Virus record (IMG/VR): IMGVR_UViG_3300040758_000586
Span: 1 to 21,117 of that record
Length of the DNA stretch: 21,117 nt
Direction: 5' to 3' (one strand)
From: a virus
The translations under genes were made by a program, and so were the position numbers. Within the stretch, counting starts at the first letter, position 1; every line of letters begins with the position of its first letter. Below, piece after piece: positions 6,324-13,299 of the stretch. The notes below the pieces were generated by a model. The model saw only the letters and a program-made list of their open reading frames with translations. It did not search any database and was not told the DNA's origin.

Positions 6324-7586
6324 ATGAAGACGTTAAGTGAAGAACAATTCCAGGAGACAGTCCTGCGAGGAGTCAACGCGGTGGGGGAGAAATTCGAGGC
6401 GGTGGAACGGAACCAGGAGACGCTGCTGCGCAATTACGAGCAGTTGGGACGTGAAACCAAGCAAACGATGGAGGAACTGACGCGGCTGAAGAACACGGCC
6501 AACGACCGGGGACAAATCCTGGGGTCGGTGCAGAAGCTGCAGTTGCAATTGCGGGCGGAAGCGGTCGCGGCGGGGATAGACCCGATCCAGCGCATCGTCA
6601 ACGACCCGGAGAAGAGGGCGCGGCTGAACCTGGCGGTGCGGCTGGCGGTGGACCGGAACGGGGACCTGCGGACGGCGTGCGAACCGCTGGCGCGGGCCAT
6701 CGGCGAAGACACGGGGGAAGGAGCGACGCTGATCATCGCGCAGTTGTTCAAGGAGATCTATGACACCCTGGCGCAGTACGGGGACTGGAGCACGCTGGGA
6801 GTGCGGCGGCTGGGAACGAAGGTGACGAACTTCCCGGTGAAGACGGCGCGGGTGGTGGCGCAATGGCTGACGACGGAGGCGGCGACGATCCCGGACGACA
6901 CGAACGAGGCGGGCTCGACGATGACGCTGACGGTGCTGCCCAACGCGGTGCTGCTGAACGTGAGCCGGCAGTTGATCGAGGACGCGGAGTTCGACGTGAC
7001 GACGGTGGTGATGGAGGACTTCCAGGAGGCGTGGAATCTCCGCCTGGACACGGCGGCCTTCACGGGGAACGGGACGGGGGACGGAAACAACGGCGGGTTC
7101 ACCGGGTTGTTCAACGCCGGCAACAAGGCGGTGGCGGCGCAGGGCAACACGACGGTGTCGGCGCTGGATTTCGACGACGTGACGCGGTGCCTGACGACGG
7201 TGGCGCCGGTGGTGCTGAAACGCAAGCCGCGCTGGTGGATGCACCCGCAGATGCTGGTGCGGATGATGGGGATCAAGGACAACAACGGGCGGCCGATTTT
7301 CCTGGGGGCGCTGGAGGCGCCCAGCTACGGGTCCATCGGGACGATCCTGGGCTACCCGGTGACGCCGGTGATGGCGGCGCCGAACACGGACGGGGCCGGA
7401 CAGTTGGTGGCGGCCTTCGGGGACCGCAACGGCCAGGTGGTGGGGGTGCGGGACGACTTCGTGTTTGAAGCGTCGGACCATTACCGGTGGAACACGCTGG
7501 AGCGGTCGTTCCGGGCCTACGGGCGGGCGGCGACGGGCTGCCGGCAGGCGAACGCGTTTGCGGTGCTGCAAACGGCCGCGCGGTAA
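6324..7586 (+). CDS. Major capsid protein (HK97 fold)
   Basis: 420 residues. Residues about 1-75 are charged and helical (QETVLRGVNAVGEKFEAVER, then QTMEELTRLKNTANDRGQIL), matching the scaffold-like delta domain that the prohead protease removes in HK97-type capsids. The shell domain follows: FKEIYDTLAQYGDWSTLGVR, then WLTTEAATIPDDTNEAGSTM, LNVSRQLIEDAEFDVTTVV, AAFTGNGTGDGNNGGFTGLF, RWWMHPQMLVRMMGIKDNNG and ILGYPVTPVMAAPN. The order 'W..E....p', 'S.qLleDa', 'G.G...p.G..', 'w.mn...' and 'l.GyPv' is characteristic of the phage capsid family PF05065. It begins seven bases after the portal-protease stop, the usual place. It appears intact and is free of inserted repeats, unlike its neighbour. Confidence 0.92.
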   Translation: MKTLSEEQFQETVLRGVNAVGEKFEAVERNQETLLRNYEQLGRETKQTMEELTRLKNTANDRGQILGSVQKLQLQLRAEAVAAGIDPIQRIVNDPEKRARLNLAVRLAVDRNGDLRTACEPLARAIGEDTGEGATLIIAQLFKEIYDTLAQYGDWSTLGVRRLGTKVTNFPVKTARVVAQWLTTEAATIPDDTNEAGSTMTLTVLPNAVLLNVSRQLIEDAEFDVTTVVMEDFQEAWNLRLDTAAFTGNGTGDGNNGGFTGLFNAGNKAVAAQGNTTVSALDFDDVTRCLTTVAPVVLKRKPRWWMHPQMLVRMMGIKDNNGRPIFLGALEAPSYGSIGTILGYPVTPVMAAPNTDGAGQLVAAFGDRNGQVVGVRDDFVFEASDHYRWNTLERSFRAYGRAATGCRQANAFAVLQTAAR

Positions 7587-7597
7587 TTTTGCCGCGA

Positions 7598-7650
7598 AAA
7601 GGCGCAAAAGGCGCAAAAGAAAAAGGATTAAGATTAAGATTAGGATTAAG
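7598..7650. repeat. Short tandem repeats between capsid gene and next gene
   Basis: Units of GGCGCAAAA are followed by ATTAAG/ATTAGG hexamers (7624-7650). They leave only about three bases before the next ATG, so an AGGATTAAG unit occupies the ribosome-site position. Confidence 0.85.
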
Positions 7651-7653
7651 AAT

Positions 7654-8148
7654 ATGAAAAAGATATTGTTGACAATGATGGCGGCGGCGGCGGGGTGGGC
7701 GGCTTCGGCGCAGGAGTATGCGAGCCTGCCCGTCACTTACGCGCCGCCGGGGACGACGAACACGGGGACGGCGCTGACGAACGCGATTCCGGCCAATACG
7801 ACGAACGCGGTGATGAGCGATCCGATTGGATTAACGAAGTACGACACGTGCGCCATCCAATGGGAGTTCAGCGCGCTGAGCAACGCGGCGCCGCTGGGCT
7901 GCACGAACTACCTGACCTTCGGGGCGTCGTCGGACGGGCTGGTCTTCACGGCGACGAACACGCCGTTTCTGACGCTGACGGTGGTGATTCCGCCGACGAG
8001 CACGACCGGGGTGCTGGTGACGAATCTGCCCGGGTCGCTGCTGGGGAGCATCGGCTACCTGCAGTTGCAGACCATGGGCTGCCAGGGGACGAACACGACG
8101 ACGAACCATAGCGTGCTGATTTGGCGCAAGCCGAAGAGGAACGGATAG
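7654..8148 (+). CDS. Exported protein of the head-neck region, unknown function
   Basis: 164 residues from ATG 7654; a longer open frame from 7465 only overlaps the capsid gene. A clear Sec signal peptide is present: MKK, then a hydrophobic core ILLTMMAAAAGWAA, then an ASA-Q cleavage site near residue 19. The mature part is rich in Thr, Asn, Ala and Leu and probably all beta (TVVIPPTSTTGVLVTNLPG; IGYLQLQTMGC). It ends in a short basic tail, RKPKRNG. It sits directly after the major capsid protein, where head decoration or stabilising proteins are often found. A decoration role does not explain the signal peptide, which would send it out of the cytoplasm. I do not recognise a family. Confidence 0.72.
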   Translation: MKKILLTMMAAAAGWAASAQEYASLPVTYAPPGTTNTGTALTNAIPANTTNAVMSDPIGLTKYDTCAIQWEFSALSNAAPLGCTNYLTFGASSDGLVFTATNTPFLTLTVVIPPTSTTGVLVTNLPGSLLGSIGYLQLQTMGCQGTNTTTNHSVLIWRKPKRNG

Positions 8149-8153
8149 GAGAA

Positions 8154-8375
8154 GTGCAGAGTGCAGAGTGCAGAGTGCAGAGTGCAGAGTGAGGAATGAG
8201 GAGTGAGGAGTGGAAGAGGGAGGGCGGCGGGGTTGGCGAGCCCCGCCGCCCCATCCCAAAGGCGAAATGCAAAATGAAGAATGAAGAAACAAGTCACGGC
8301 TCGACGGAGTCTCGCCCTCCCAACGGGAAGCATTTCGGCGGGGGCGCCGGACAAATGAAGAGTGCAGAATGCAGC
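8154..8375. repeat. Repeat-packed 270-base gap
   Basis: This gap holds no gene that I can support. It contains GTGCAGA units (8154-8190), then GAGGAAT/GAGGAGT variants, a short heptad array (about 8265-8286), a companion repeat with GGCTCGACGGAGTCTCGCCC (about 8296-8315), and further AGTGCAGAATGCAG remnants (8355-8375). Before the next ATG lie CTCTTAACTCTTAAGTCTTA steps and a T-run. Confidence 0.85.
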
Positions 8376-8418
8376 GCGCTGAATTCTCAACTCTTAACTC
8401 TTAAGTCTTAACTTTTTT

Positions 8419-9051
8419 ATGAACATTGGACTGGGAAATCTGACGGAGTTGAAGGGGCAGTTGCTGGCGGCGTCGCTGCGGAGCGATACGAATTATGACG
8501 CGGTGATCACGGGCATCGGCCTGGGGGTGGCGAATCTGTTCGATCAGCACTGCAACCGGACGTTCTGCCGGACGGTGGGGAAGGTGGACACCTTTTCGGC
8601 GGACCGGCGGCACTGGTATCTGAACTGTTACCCGGTGGAGACGATCACGGCGCTGGCGAAAAAGGACGACGAGACGGACGGGTTCAAGGCCTACGCGCTG
8701 CCGCCGGATGCGAGTTCGCTCATCCAGGCGATGCAGGCGGACCAGGGGTATATCATGTTTATTTCCATCCAGGGCTATTATTGGTCGCGCCTGCAGGTGA
8801 CTTACACCGGAGGATTTTGGTTTGACACGACGGAGGACGGGAGCGGGGTGATGCCGGCGGGGGCGACGGGGCTGCCGGCGGCGGTGAAGTCGGCGTGGTA
8901 TTTGCAGTGCCAGGAGGTGTGGAAGGGGATTGACAAGCTGGGGGCGCAGATCAGCGAGAACCCGGAGGGGCAGAGGAGCATCCGCGGCATGGAGCTCGCG
9001 CCGATGGTGAAGACGCTGCTGAACCCGTTTAAACGAATGCAAATGACGTGA
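8419..9051 (+). CDS. Head-tail connector protein (HK97 gp6-like)
   Basis: 210 residues, intact. It is a helical adaptor expected to bind beneath the portal and receive the tail. The N-terminal half is helical with the family's look: LTELKGQLLAASLRSDTNYD, then AVITGIGLGVANLFDQHCNR. A beta-rich middle follows (HWYLNCYPVETITALAKKDD, QVTYTGGFWFDTT), then 'LPAAVKSAWYLQCQEVWKG', which matches the 'P..l..a.......w' helix of gp6-like connectors. Its position two genes after the capsid protein supports this. It is longer than the shortest gp6 proteins, mostly through the beta-rich insert. No ribosome site is visible before the ATG. Confidence 0.78.
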   Translation: MNIGLGNLTELKGQLLAASLRSDTNYDAVITGIGLGVANLFDQHCNRTFCRTVGKVDTFSADRRHWYLNCYPVETITALAKKDDETDGFKAYALPPDASSLIQAMQADQGYIMFISIQGYYWSRLQVTYTGGFWFDTTEDGSGVMPAGATGLPAAVKSAWYLQCQEVWKGIDKLGAQISENPEGQRSIRGMELAPMVKTLLNPFKRMQMT

Positions 9052-9056
9052 AAACA

Positions 9057-9137
9057 TTTTTGGACAGGATGAACAGGATGAACAGGATTGGGGAATCTCC
9101 ATCCGGGGCCGGGGGCATCCTGCCCATCCTGTCAAAA
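9057..9137. repeat. Inverted repeat made of nonamer units between genes
   Basis: Left arm TTTTGGACAGGATGAACAGG (from 9057, continuing to 9080) and right arm CATCCTGCCCATCCTGTCAA (from 9116, continuing to 9137) are near-complementary. The left side is tandem AACAGGATG. It ends six bases before the next ATG, so it lies in the 5' leader of that gene. Confidence 0.85.
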
Positions 9138-9142
9138 TAATT

Positions 9143-9856
9143 ATGGACCTACTTTTACAACTGCAACAGGACGTGTGCGACAAGCTGAATTCGGAGGCGG
9201 CGTTCGAGTATCTGGCGGTGGCGACGCTGCGAGGGCATGTGATCGGCAGCGAGATCGAACGGCGGGTGGCGCATTTGACGGGGAAGAACGGACGGAAGGG
9301 GTGCGGGCTGACGGTGAGGATGCCGTCCCTCCAGGGTCTGCAGCCGAATGTGGCGCCGGCGCAGGGGGAGGTGGTGGTGGCGGTGGACGTGGTGGAGATC
9401 CCGGAGCTGAATTTCGCCGCGGGCGGGACGCAGGTGACGGCGGAGGAGGCGGCGCGGGCGGCGCGGGCGGCGCTGCACCAGTTTGCCATCGAGGGGAAAA
9501 TTCTTCTTTACCAGGACGAGAAGGCGATCGAGCCGCTGGCGGGGCTGGAGAAGGAGTTTCCCGGGTGCCTGGGCTACCGGGTGCAGCTGAGGGGACGGAT
9601 GAGCGAGGCGGCGGCGGGGAAATGCGCGCTGCCGGCGATAGCGGCGCCGGGGCAGACGGTGAGTTTTTCGACGACGGACGAGGGGGCGAGCATTTATTAC
9701 ACGACGGACGGGAGTTTTCCCGGGCCGGGGAACGCGACGGGGACGGCGCAGGTTTATACGGGGCCGTTCGAGGCGGGGGCGGGAACGGTGGTGCGGTGGG
9801 CGGGATACCTGGAGGGACTGATGGGGAGCGACGCGGGGCAGGCGGTGATTACTTAA
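9143..9856 (+). CDS. Tail-terminator-like protein with chitobiase-C-terminal-like domain
   Basis: 237 residues. Residues 1 to about 150 alternate helix and strand: LLLQLQQDVCDKLNSEAAFE, GEVVVAVDVVEIPELNF, then a helix rich in Ala, AEEAARAARAALHQF. This resembles tail-completion or terminator proteins that follow connectors in tailed phages. Residues about 160-237 fit the chitobiase/beta-hexosaminidase C-terminal-like (CHB_HEX_C_1/FN3-associated) family: VSFSTTDEGASIYYTTDGSF, then QVYTGPFEAGAGTVVRWAGY. The 'IYYTTDGS.P' signature is diagnostic for that family. Such domains often decorate extracellular glycan enzymes; on a phage neck or tail protein it may add surface binding or particle stability. 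The N-terminal assignment is tentative; the C-terminal domain is more secure. Confidence 0.68.
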   Translation: MDLLLQLQQDVCDKLNSEAAFEYLAVATLRGHVIGSEIERRVAHLTGKNGRKGCGLTVRMPSLQGLQPNVAPAQGEVVVAVDVVEIPELNFAAGGTQVTAEEAARAARAALHQFAIEGKILLYQDEKAIEPLAGLEKEFPGCLGYRVQLRGRMSEAAAGKCALPAIAAPGQTVSFSTTDEGASIYYTTDGSFPGPGNATGTAQVYTGPFEAGAGTVVRWAGYLEGLMGSDAGQAVIT

Positions 9857-9862
9857 AGGCGG

Positions 9863-9885
9863 AATGAAGAATGCAAAATGAAGAA
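9863..9885. repeat. Short heptad-family remnant
   Basis: GAATGAAGAATGCAAAATGA lies a few bases after the preceding stop. Only two or three units remain. Confidence 0.75.
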
Positions 9886-9924
9886 CGGGGAATGGGGAGC
9901 AATGAGTCAAACATAGGATAAATT

Positions 9925-9966
9925 ATGAGCATATCGAGAAGCTTGCTGGTGGGAGGGCCGGCTTAG
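9925..9966 (+). other. Thirteen-codon leader ending in an in-frame amber codon
   Basis: ATG 9925 opens MSISRSLLVGGPA, which reads like the true N-terminus of a phage structural protein. It stops at TAG 9964-9966, and the same frame continues immediately as GTG AAT TTT AAC into a 292-codon gene. GGGAGGG (9951-9957) is nine bases before that GTG and could support restarting. Options: a point mutation with restart, amber suppression, or a sequencing error. Confidence 0.6.
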
Positions 9967-10845
9967 GTGAATTTTAACGGGGCGAACATCCCGCTGGGGG
10001 AGGATTCGCGGCTGGAGATCGCGCCGGTGAACCGGGTGATCAGCGCGGCGCTCTACGGGGAGATAGACGAGGTTTATACGGACCTGATCGTGAAGGGGAC
10101 GGGGACGCCGCTGACGTATGACAATCTGGCGGTGCTGTGGCCGTATTTGCAGCCGACGATCGGGCAGAGGATTTTCGGGAACGCGGACACGCCGTTTGAA
10201 TGGGTGTCGAACAACGGGGACGTGATCACGGTGAGGGCGGGGGCGGTGACGCGGATGCCGGATTTGATATTGGGGGTGGAGAAGGCGGGGATCGGGCCGA
10301 TGGAGTGGAGCGGGGTGGTGGGGAACGGGATGGAGCCGAGCGCGAGCAATTCGTATTACACGATAGCGACGGGGCAGGCGTTCAGCGCGCCGGCGGTGGC
10401 GGCGTCGAAAATACCGCGGCAGAAATATACGGCGGCCTGGGGGAGCGTGGCGGGGTTCACGAGTTTCCAGGCGCAGGAGGAGTGGACGATCACGCACGAG
10501 TTGAAGCTGGCGCCGGTGAGGATCCAGGGGCGGACGGTGGACATGAAGATCACGAGTTACCGGGCGATGGCGAAATGCAAGCCGGCGGAGCCGACGATGG
10601 GGAACGTGGACGGGGCGCTGCTGGCGCAGGGAGCGGCGGCGCAGCACGGGGCGAAGCTGAGTTCGACGGCGGCGGACCTGGTGATCACGGGGGCGCAGAC
10701 GGTGAGCGTGACGGTGAAGAACGCGGCGCTGAAGACGGCGGGATTTGTGTTTGGGGGGAAGGCGCTGCGGAACGGGGAGATTGGATTCGTGTCAACTATA
10801 AACGTGAGCGGCGGGACGGGGACGGCGGCGCTGGTGCTGGGATGA
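9967..10845 (+). CDS. Putative phage tail-tube/neck structural protein
   Basis: 292 residues if started at GTG 9967; 306 if the upstream 13-codon leader and one amber position are included. The sequence looks like a single, mostly beta virion protein: NGANIPLGEDSRLEIAPVNR, VISAALYGEIDEVYTDLIVK, then an ITHELKLAPVRI strand and the YRAMAKCKPA segment. Residues about 225-292 (ADLVITGAQTVSVTVKNAAL, then GEIGFVSTINVSGGTGTAAL) look like a separate beta-sandwich appended at the C-terminus. Tail-tube proteins of long-tailed phages often sit two genes after the connector and carry added Ig-like domains, which fits. No decisive motif was found, so neck or minor tail protein remains possible. The body of the frame is intact. 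Confidence 0.5.
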   Translation: MNFNGANIPLGEDSRLEIAPVNRVISAALYGEIDEVYTDLIVKGTGTPLTYDNLAVLWPYLQPTIGQRIFGNADTPFEWVSNNGDVITVRAGAVTRMPDLILGVEKAGIGPMEWSGVVGNGMEPSASNSYYTIATGQAFSAPAVAASKIPRQKYTAAWGSVAGFTSFQAQEEWTITHELKLAPVRIQGRTVDMKITSYRAMAKCKPAEPTMGNVDGALLAQGAAAQHGAKLSSTAADLVITGAQTVSVTVKNAALKTAGFVFGGKALRNGEIGFVSTINVSGGTGTAALVLG

Positions 10846-10852
10846 GGGGAGC

Positions 10853-10872
10853 AGGATCAAGATTAAGATTGG
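10853..10872. repeat. Short ATTAAG hexamer repeat
   Basis: GATCAAGATTAAGATT lies between the tail-tube candidate and the next gene; three partial units. Confidence 0.7.
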
Positions 10873-10887
10873 GAACAAGAAGGAGGC

Positions 10888-11298
10888 ATGAAGATAACGA
10901 TCACAGCGGCGGGAGGAACGGCGTTTGTGCTGGCGGACGACGCGGGCGGGGCGACGGTGCAGGATGGATTTCGTCCGAAGCAGACGCGGATTTTACAGAG
11001 GCAGCGGTTGTTCCGGTCGGGCTACAAGACGAATATTCCCCGGTACAACCTGGAGAACCGGCTGAGGTTTGTGGTGGAACGGACGTTTGGGACGGTGGAA
11101 CTGTGCCTGAATTTCATGGCGCAGCATGCGGACAGCGTGCCGGCGCAGGGGAATCTTGTGCTTTACAACAGGAGCGGGACGGGACAGGCGACCCGGACGC
11201 TGGGCAACGCGGTGGTGGCGGAGGTGGAGTGCGTGGAACACGTGGGAGTGAGCTGCAAGTTTCAATACACCATCGCGGGAAACGGGGCGTGGCAGTGA
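10888..11298 (+). CDS. Small phage tail-region protein, unknown function
   Basis: 136 residues, intact. AAGGAGG sits almost against the ATG (one base between), a strong ribosome site at an unusually short distance. The chain is mixed strand and basic: MKITITAAGGTAFVLADDAG, a central RPKQTRILQRQRLFRSGYK, then LRFVVERTFGTVELCLNFMA and NAVVAEVECVEHVGVSCKFQ. Strand-rich proteins of this size between tube and fibre genes are often tail-completion or tube-associated proteins. I recognise no family motif. It has no signal peptide or membrane segment, so it should act in the cytoplasm or inside the particle. The stop is followed at once by a heptad array. Confidence 0.6.
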   Translation: MKITITAAGGTAFVLADDAGGATVQDGFRPKQTRILQRQRLFRSGYKTNIPRYNLENRLRFVVERTFGTVELCLNFMAQHADSVPAQGNLVLYNRSGTGQATRTLGNAVVAEVECVEHVGVSCKFQYTIAGNGAWQ

Positions 11299-11327
11299 AA
11301 ATGCAGAATGCAGAATGCAAAATGAAA
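11298..11327. repeat. Heptad array between tail genes
   Basis: AAAATGCAGAATGCAGAATG, then GCAAAATGAAAGG. It begins on the last base of the preceding stop codon and ends about ten bases before the next ATG. Confidence 0.88.
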
Positions 11328-11337
11328 GGCGTCTGAG

Positions 11338-11970
11338 ATGAGTGCGATTGGAGTATTGCCGATTCGATTGTTTTGCGATGTGGCGGCGCGGAATCAGCCG
11401 GTGACGGACCTGAACACGGGGCAGAACGCGCTGTTCTACCGCGGGGACGACGTGGAGATTGACATCGGGATCGGGGGGAACGGGGCGCTGCTGGCGCCGA
11501 GTTTGTCAAATATAGCGTCGGTGGCGTGCCAGGTTTTCGCGAAACAGAACGACGCCAATGGGCCGATGATGAGCTGCACGGTATTGGCGGCGGCGATGAA
11601 CCTGGGGCTGACGGCGGCGCAGTGGGCGGGGGCGAGCGCGGCGCCGCACGCGGCCTTCGTGTTTTCGAATGCGCAGACCTGCATCCCGCTGAACGGGGCG
11701 GCGTCGCAGAATTACTGGCTGCGGATCACGCTGAGGACGGCGGACGCGACGGCCAAGGTGATGACGCTGCTGGACGGGCCGATCACGGTGCTGGACGGGC
11801 CGGCGGGGGCGGGGAGTCCGGGGTTGGGGAATGCGCGGTTCACGACGGATGCTTCCGGGAACTGGGTATTGCAGATTCGGAACGATTCGGACGGGAAGTT
11901 TTACACGGTGGGGGTGGAGAACGGGGTGGGAGGGACGGCGGGGCTGTATGTGGGAGACACGGGATTTTAG
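11338..11970 (+). CDS. Putative baseplate/fibre-attachment protein
   Basis: 210 residues, intact. The N-terminal part, IRLFCDVAARNQPVTDLNTG, then QNALFYRGDDVEIDIGIGGN and SNIASVACQVFAKQNDANGP, resembles the first beta domain of phage baseplate upper or fibre-attachment proteins ('...G....l...i...D'). A middle segment (YWLRITLRTADATAKVMTLL) is a strand pair. The C-terminal 50 residues are Gly-rich with short strand repeats (ARFTTDASGNWVLQIRNDSD), like the start of a fibre shaft. Sitting directly before the fibre gene, it may join the fibre to the tail tip. The similarity is by pattern only. No signal peptide. Confidence 0.5.
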   Translation: MSAIGVLPIRLFCDVAARNQPVTDLNTGQNALFYRGDDVEIDIGIGGNGALLAPSLSNIASVACQVFAKQNDANGPMMSCTVLAAAMNLGLTAAQWAGASAAPHAAFVFSNAQTCIPLNGAASQNYWLRITLRTADATAKVMTLLDGPITVLDGPAGAGSPGLGNARFTTDASGNWVLQIRNDSDGKFYTVGVENGVGGTAGLYVGDTGF

Positions 11971-12057
11971 GAGAATGCAAAATGCAAAATGCAAAATGAG
12001 GAACCACAGATGGACGCCGATGGGCACGGATTTATCCGCGTTAGTCCGGGTTAATCC
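11971..12057. repeat. Heptad array followed by a dispersed-repeat remnant
   Basis: Three GCAAAAT units end at about 12000. ACCACAGATGGACGCCGATG and GGCACGGATTTATCCGCG follow, of a kind seen as scattered intergenic repeats in many bacterial genomes. No gene is supported in the gap. Confidence 0.75.
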
Positions 12058-12075
12058 ACGCTTCAAATTGAAATT

Positions 12076-13299
12076 ATGAAAAATGAAAATTGCGAAAAGA
12101 GGAGCGGCTGGAAGCCGCTGGAACCGGCAGGCAGGATGCCTGACCTACTGCGGCTGTTTCTGCCATTCTGCATTCTGCATTTTGCATTCTGCATTTGCCT
12201 TGGGCAGACGCGGTCGGCGCTGATGGTGACGAACGAGACGGGGCGACTGGCGGGGCCGACGAACTTTTTCGCGGCGAACTCGAATTTGCTGAATCAGGCG
12301 GTGAACACCAACGGGTTCGGCGGCGGCGGGGGCGCGGCGTTCGGGGGGAATCCACACTGGTTTTTCACCAATGGGGCGGGGCAGATTGACCTGCAACTGA
12401 GCCTGAGCAATTTCTTCAATGCGCTGCAAATCGGGTCGGTGAACCTGACCAATTGGTCGGCGCTGGCCACCAATGTGTTGCAGACGGAAATATCCGCGGC
12501 AACCAATGGGCTGAACGTTGGGCAGTATCTGGCAGCCAATGGAGGGGCGGGCAACGCCAACACGCTGACCAATCCCGCCGTGCAGGGCGGCCTCTATTTC
12601 CCCATCGGCGGCTTTGATTGGATTGGGGAGGCGATGGGCAATGTGTTTGATCTGCTGGACACCAATGGAAACATCGCGCTGCAAATCACCAACAATCACC
12701 AGGGGGCGAACCTCTACGCGGACCTGACGATTGCGAACAATTTATTCCTGGCGGGGAACAATCCGGGCATCTGGAACCACGGCACGGCCCAGTGGCAGGG
12801 CAGCCTCAACATTGTTGGGGCATTGAGCGGCAACGGCTCTGCGCTGACCTTCCCAAGCCTGTCAATGGATTTAACTTCTATGGGGCCATCAATCCATCCA
12901 ACAGCGTCGTGGTTGTCTATGGCGATTCGACCGCGGTCGGGCTTTCCAGTTATTGGCTGGACCAAGGATGGTTTACCAATCTGGGCGCAATTCTCAAATA
13001 TGGCGTCAACGGCTCAACTCTGGCTCAGGCCAAGACGGCTTTTGAAGGCAACGGGCTTGCGACCTACGGCTATTCTCAGGCCGGAAGCAACGTCGTTTTT
13101 CTGCTCAAAAGCATGGAGAATGACGTGGCGGGCGACCCTGTGGCCGAGATCACCACCCTCTCCAACTTGCTGGTCGAAGTCGTTTCCAGCAATGCCCTGC
13201 CTGTCGTCTATACCATCATGCCGCGCACAAATCCTGACTTTGCGGCCACTGAAGCCTTTATCCGGCAAGTCAACTATTACATCCGGCATGAACCGTTGA
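12076..13299 (+). CDS. Tail-fibre-like protein, 5' part of a frameshifted gene
   Basis: Open for 407 codons, but only about the first 258 are meaningful. Residues about 24-43 (LLRLFLPFCILHFAFCICLG) form a strongly hydrophobic stretch that would serve as a signal peptide or anchor; its core is encoded by a heptad array in reverse orientation. ATG 12136 is an alternative start. The following part is Asn/Thr/Gly/Ala-rich, typical of trimeric fibre shafts: NLTNWSALATNVLQTEISAA, then SLNIVGALSGNGSALT. At about 12850 coherent sequence stops in this frame and continues in the frame of the SGNH-bearing reading frame, so residues beyond about 258 are out-of-frame noise. The two frames were almost certainly one protein of about 1040 residues. 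Confidence 0.7.
   Translation: MKNENCEKRSGWKPLEPAGRMPDLLRLFLPFCILHFAFCICLGQTRSALMVTNETGRLAGPTNFFAANSNLLNQAVNTNGFGGGGGAAFGGNPHWFFTNGAGQIDLQLSLSNFFNALQIGSVNLTNWSALATNVLQTEISAATNGLNVGQYLAANGGAGNANTLTNPAVQGGLYFPIGGFDWIGEAMGNVFDLLDTNGNIALQITNNHQGANLYADLTIANNLFLAGNNPGIWNHGTAQWQGSLNIVGALSGNGSALTFPSLSMDLTSMGPSIHPTASWLSMAIRPRSGFPVIGWTKDGLPIWAQFSNMASTAQLWLRPRRLLKATGLRPTAILRPEATSFFCSKAWRMTWRATLWPRSPPSPTCWSKSFPAMPCLSSIPSCRAQILTLRPLKPLSGKSTITSGMNR
12103..12196. repeat. Two GGA-loop hairpins and a reversed heptad array at the fibre 5' end
   Basis: AGCGGCT-GGA-AGCCGCT (12103-12119) and CAGGCA-GGA-TGCCTG (12128-12142) are perfect hairpins with the same three-base loop. The reversed heptad array (about 12163-12196, ATTCTGC/ATTTTGC units) follows. 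All are translated in the fibre frame, and the alternative ATG 12136 lies in the second hairpin. Confidence 0.9.

Noticed and set aside
6333-7736. Long open frame of 467 codons on the minus strand across the capsid gene
   Set aside because: The encoded sequence is Arg/His/Pro-rich, has no domain look and mirrors the G-rich codon ends of the real capsid gene. It is a composition artefact.
8401-9489. 362-codon minus-strand frame spanning the connector and next gene
   Set aside because: It crosses two coherent plus-strand genes and a repeat gap and shows no conserved motif.
12840-12870. Programmed -1 frameshift in the fibre gene
   Set aside because: No X-XXY-YYZ slippery site or obvious downstream structure at the frame change; a 4-base deletion at ACCAACC explains it more simply. 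Not fully excluded.
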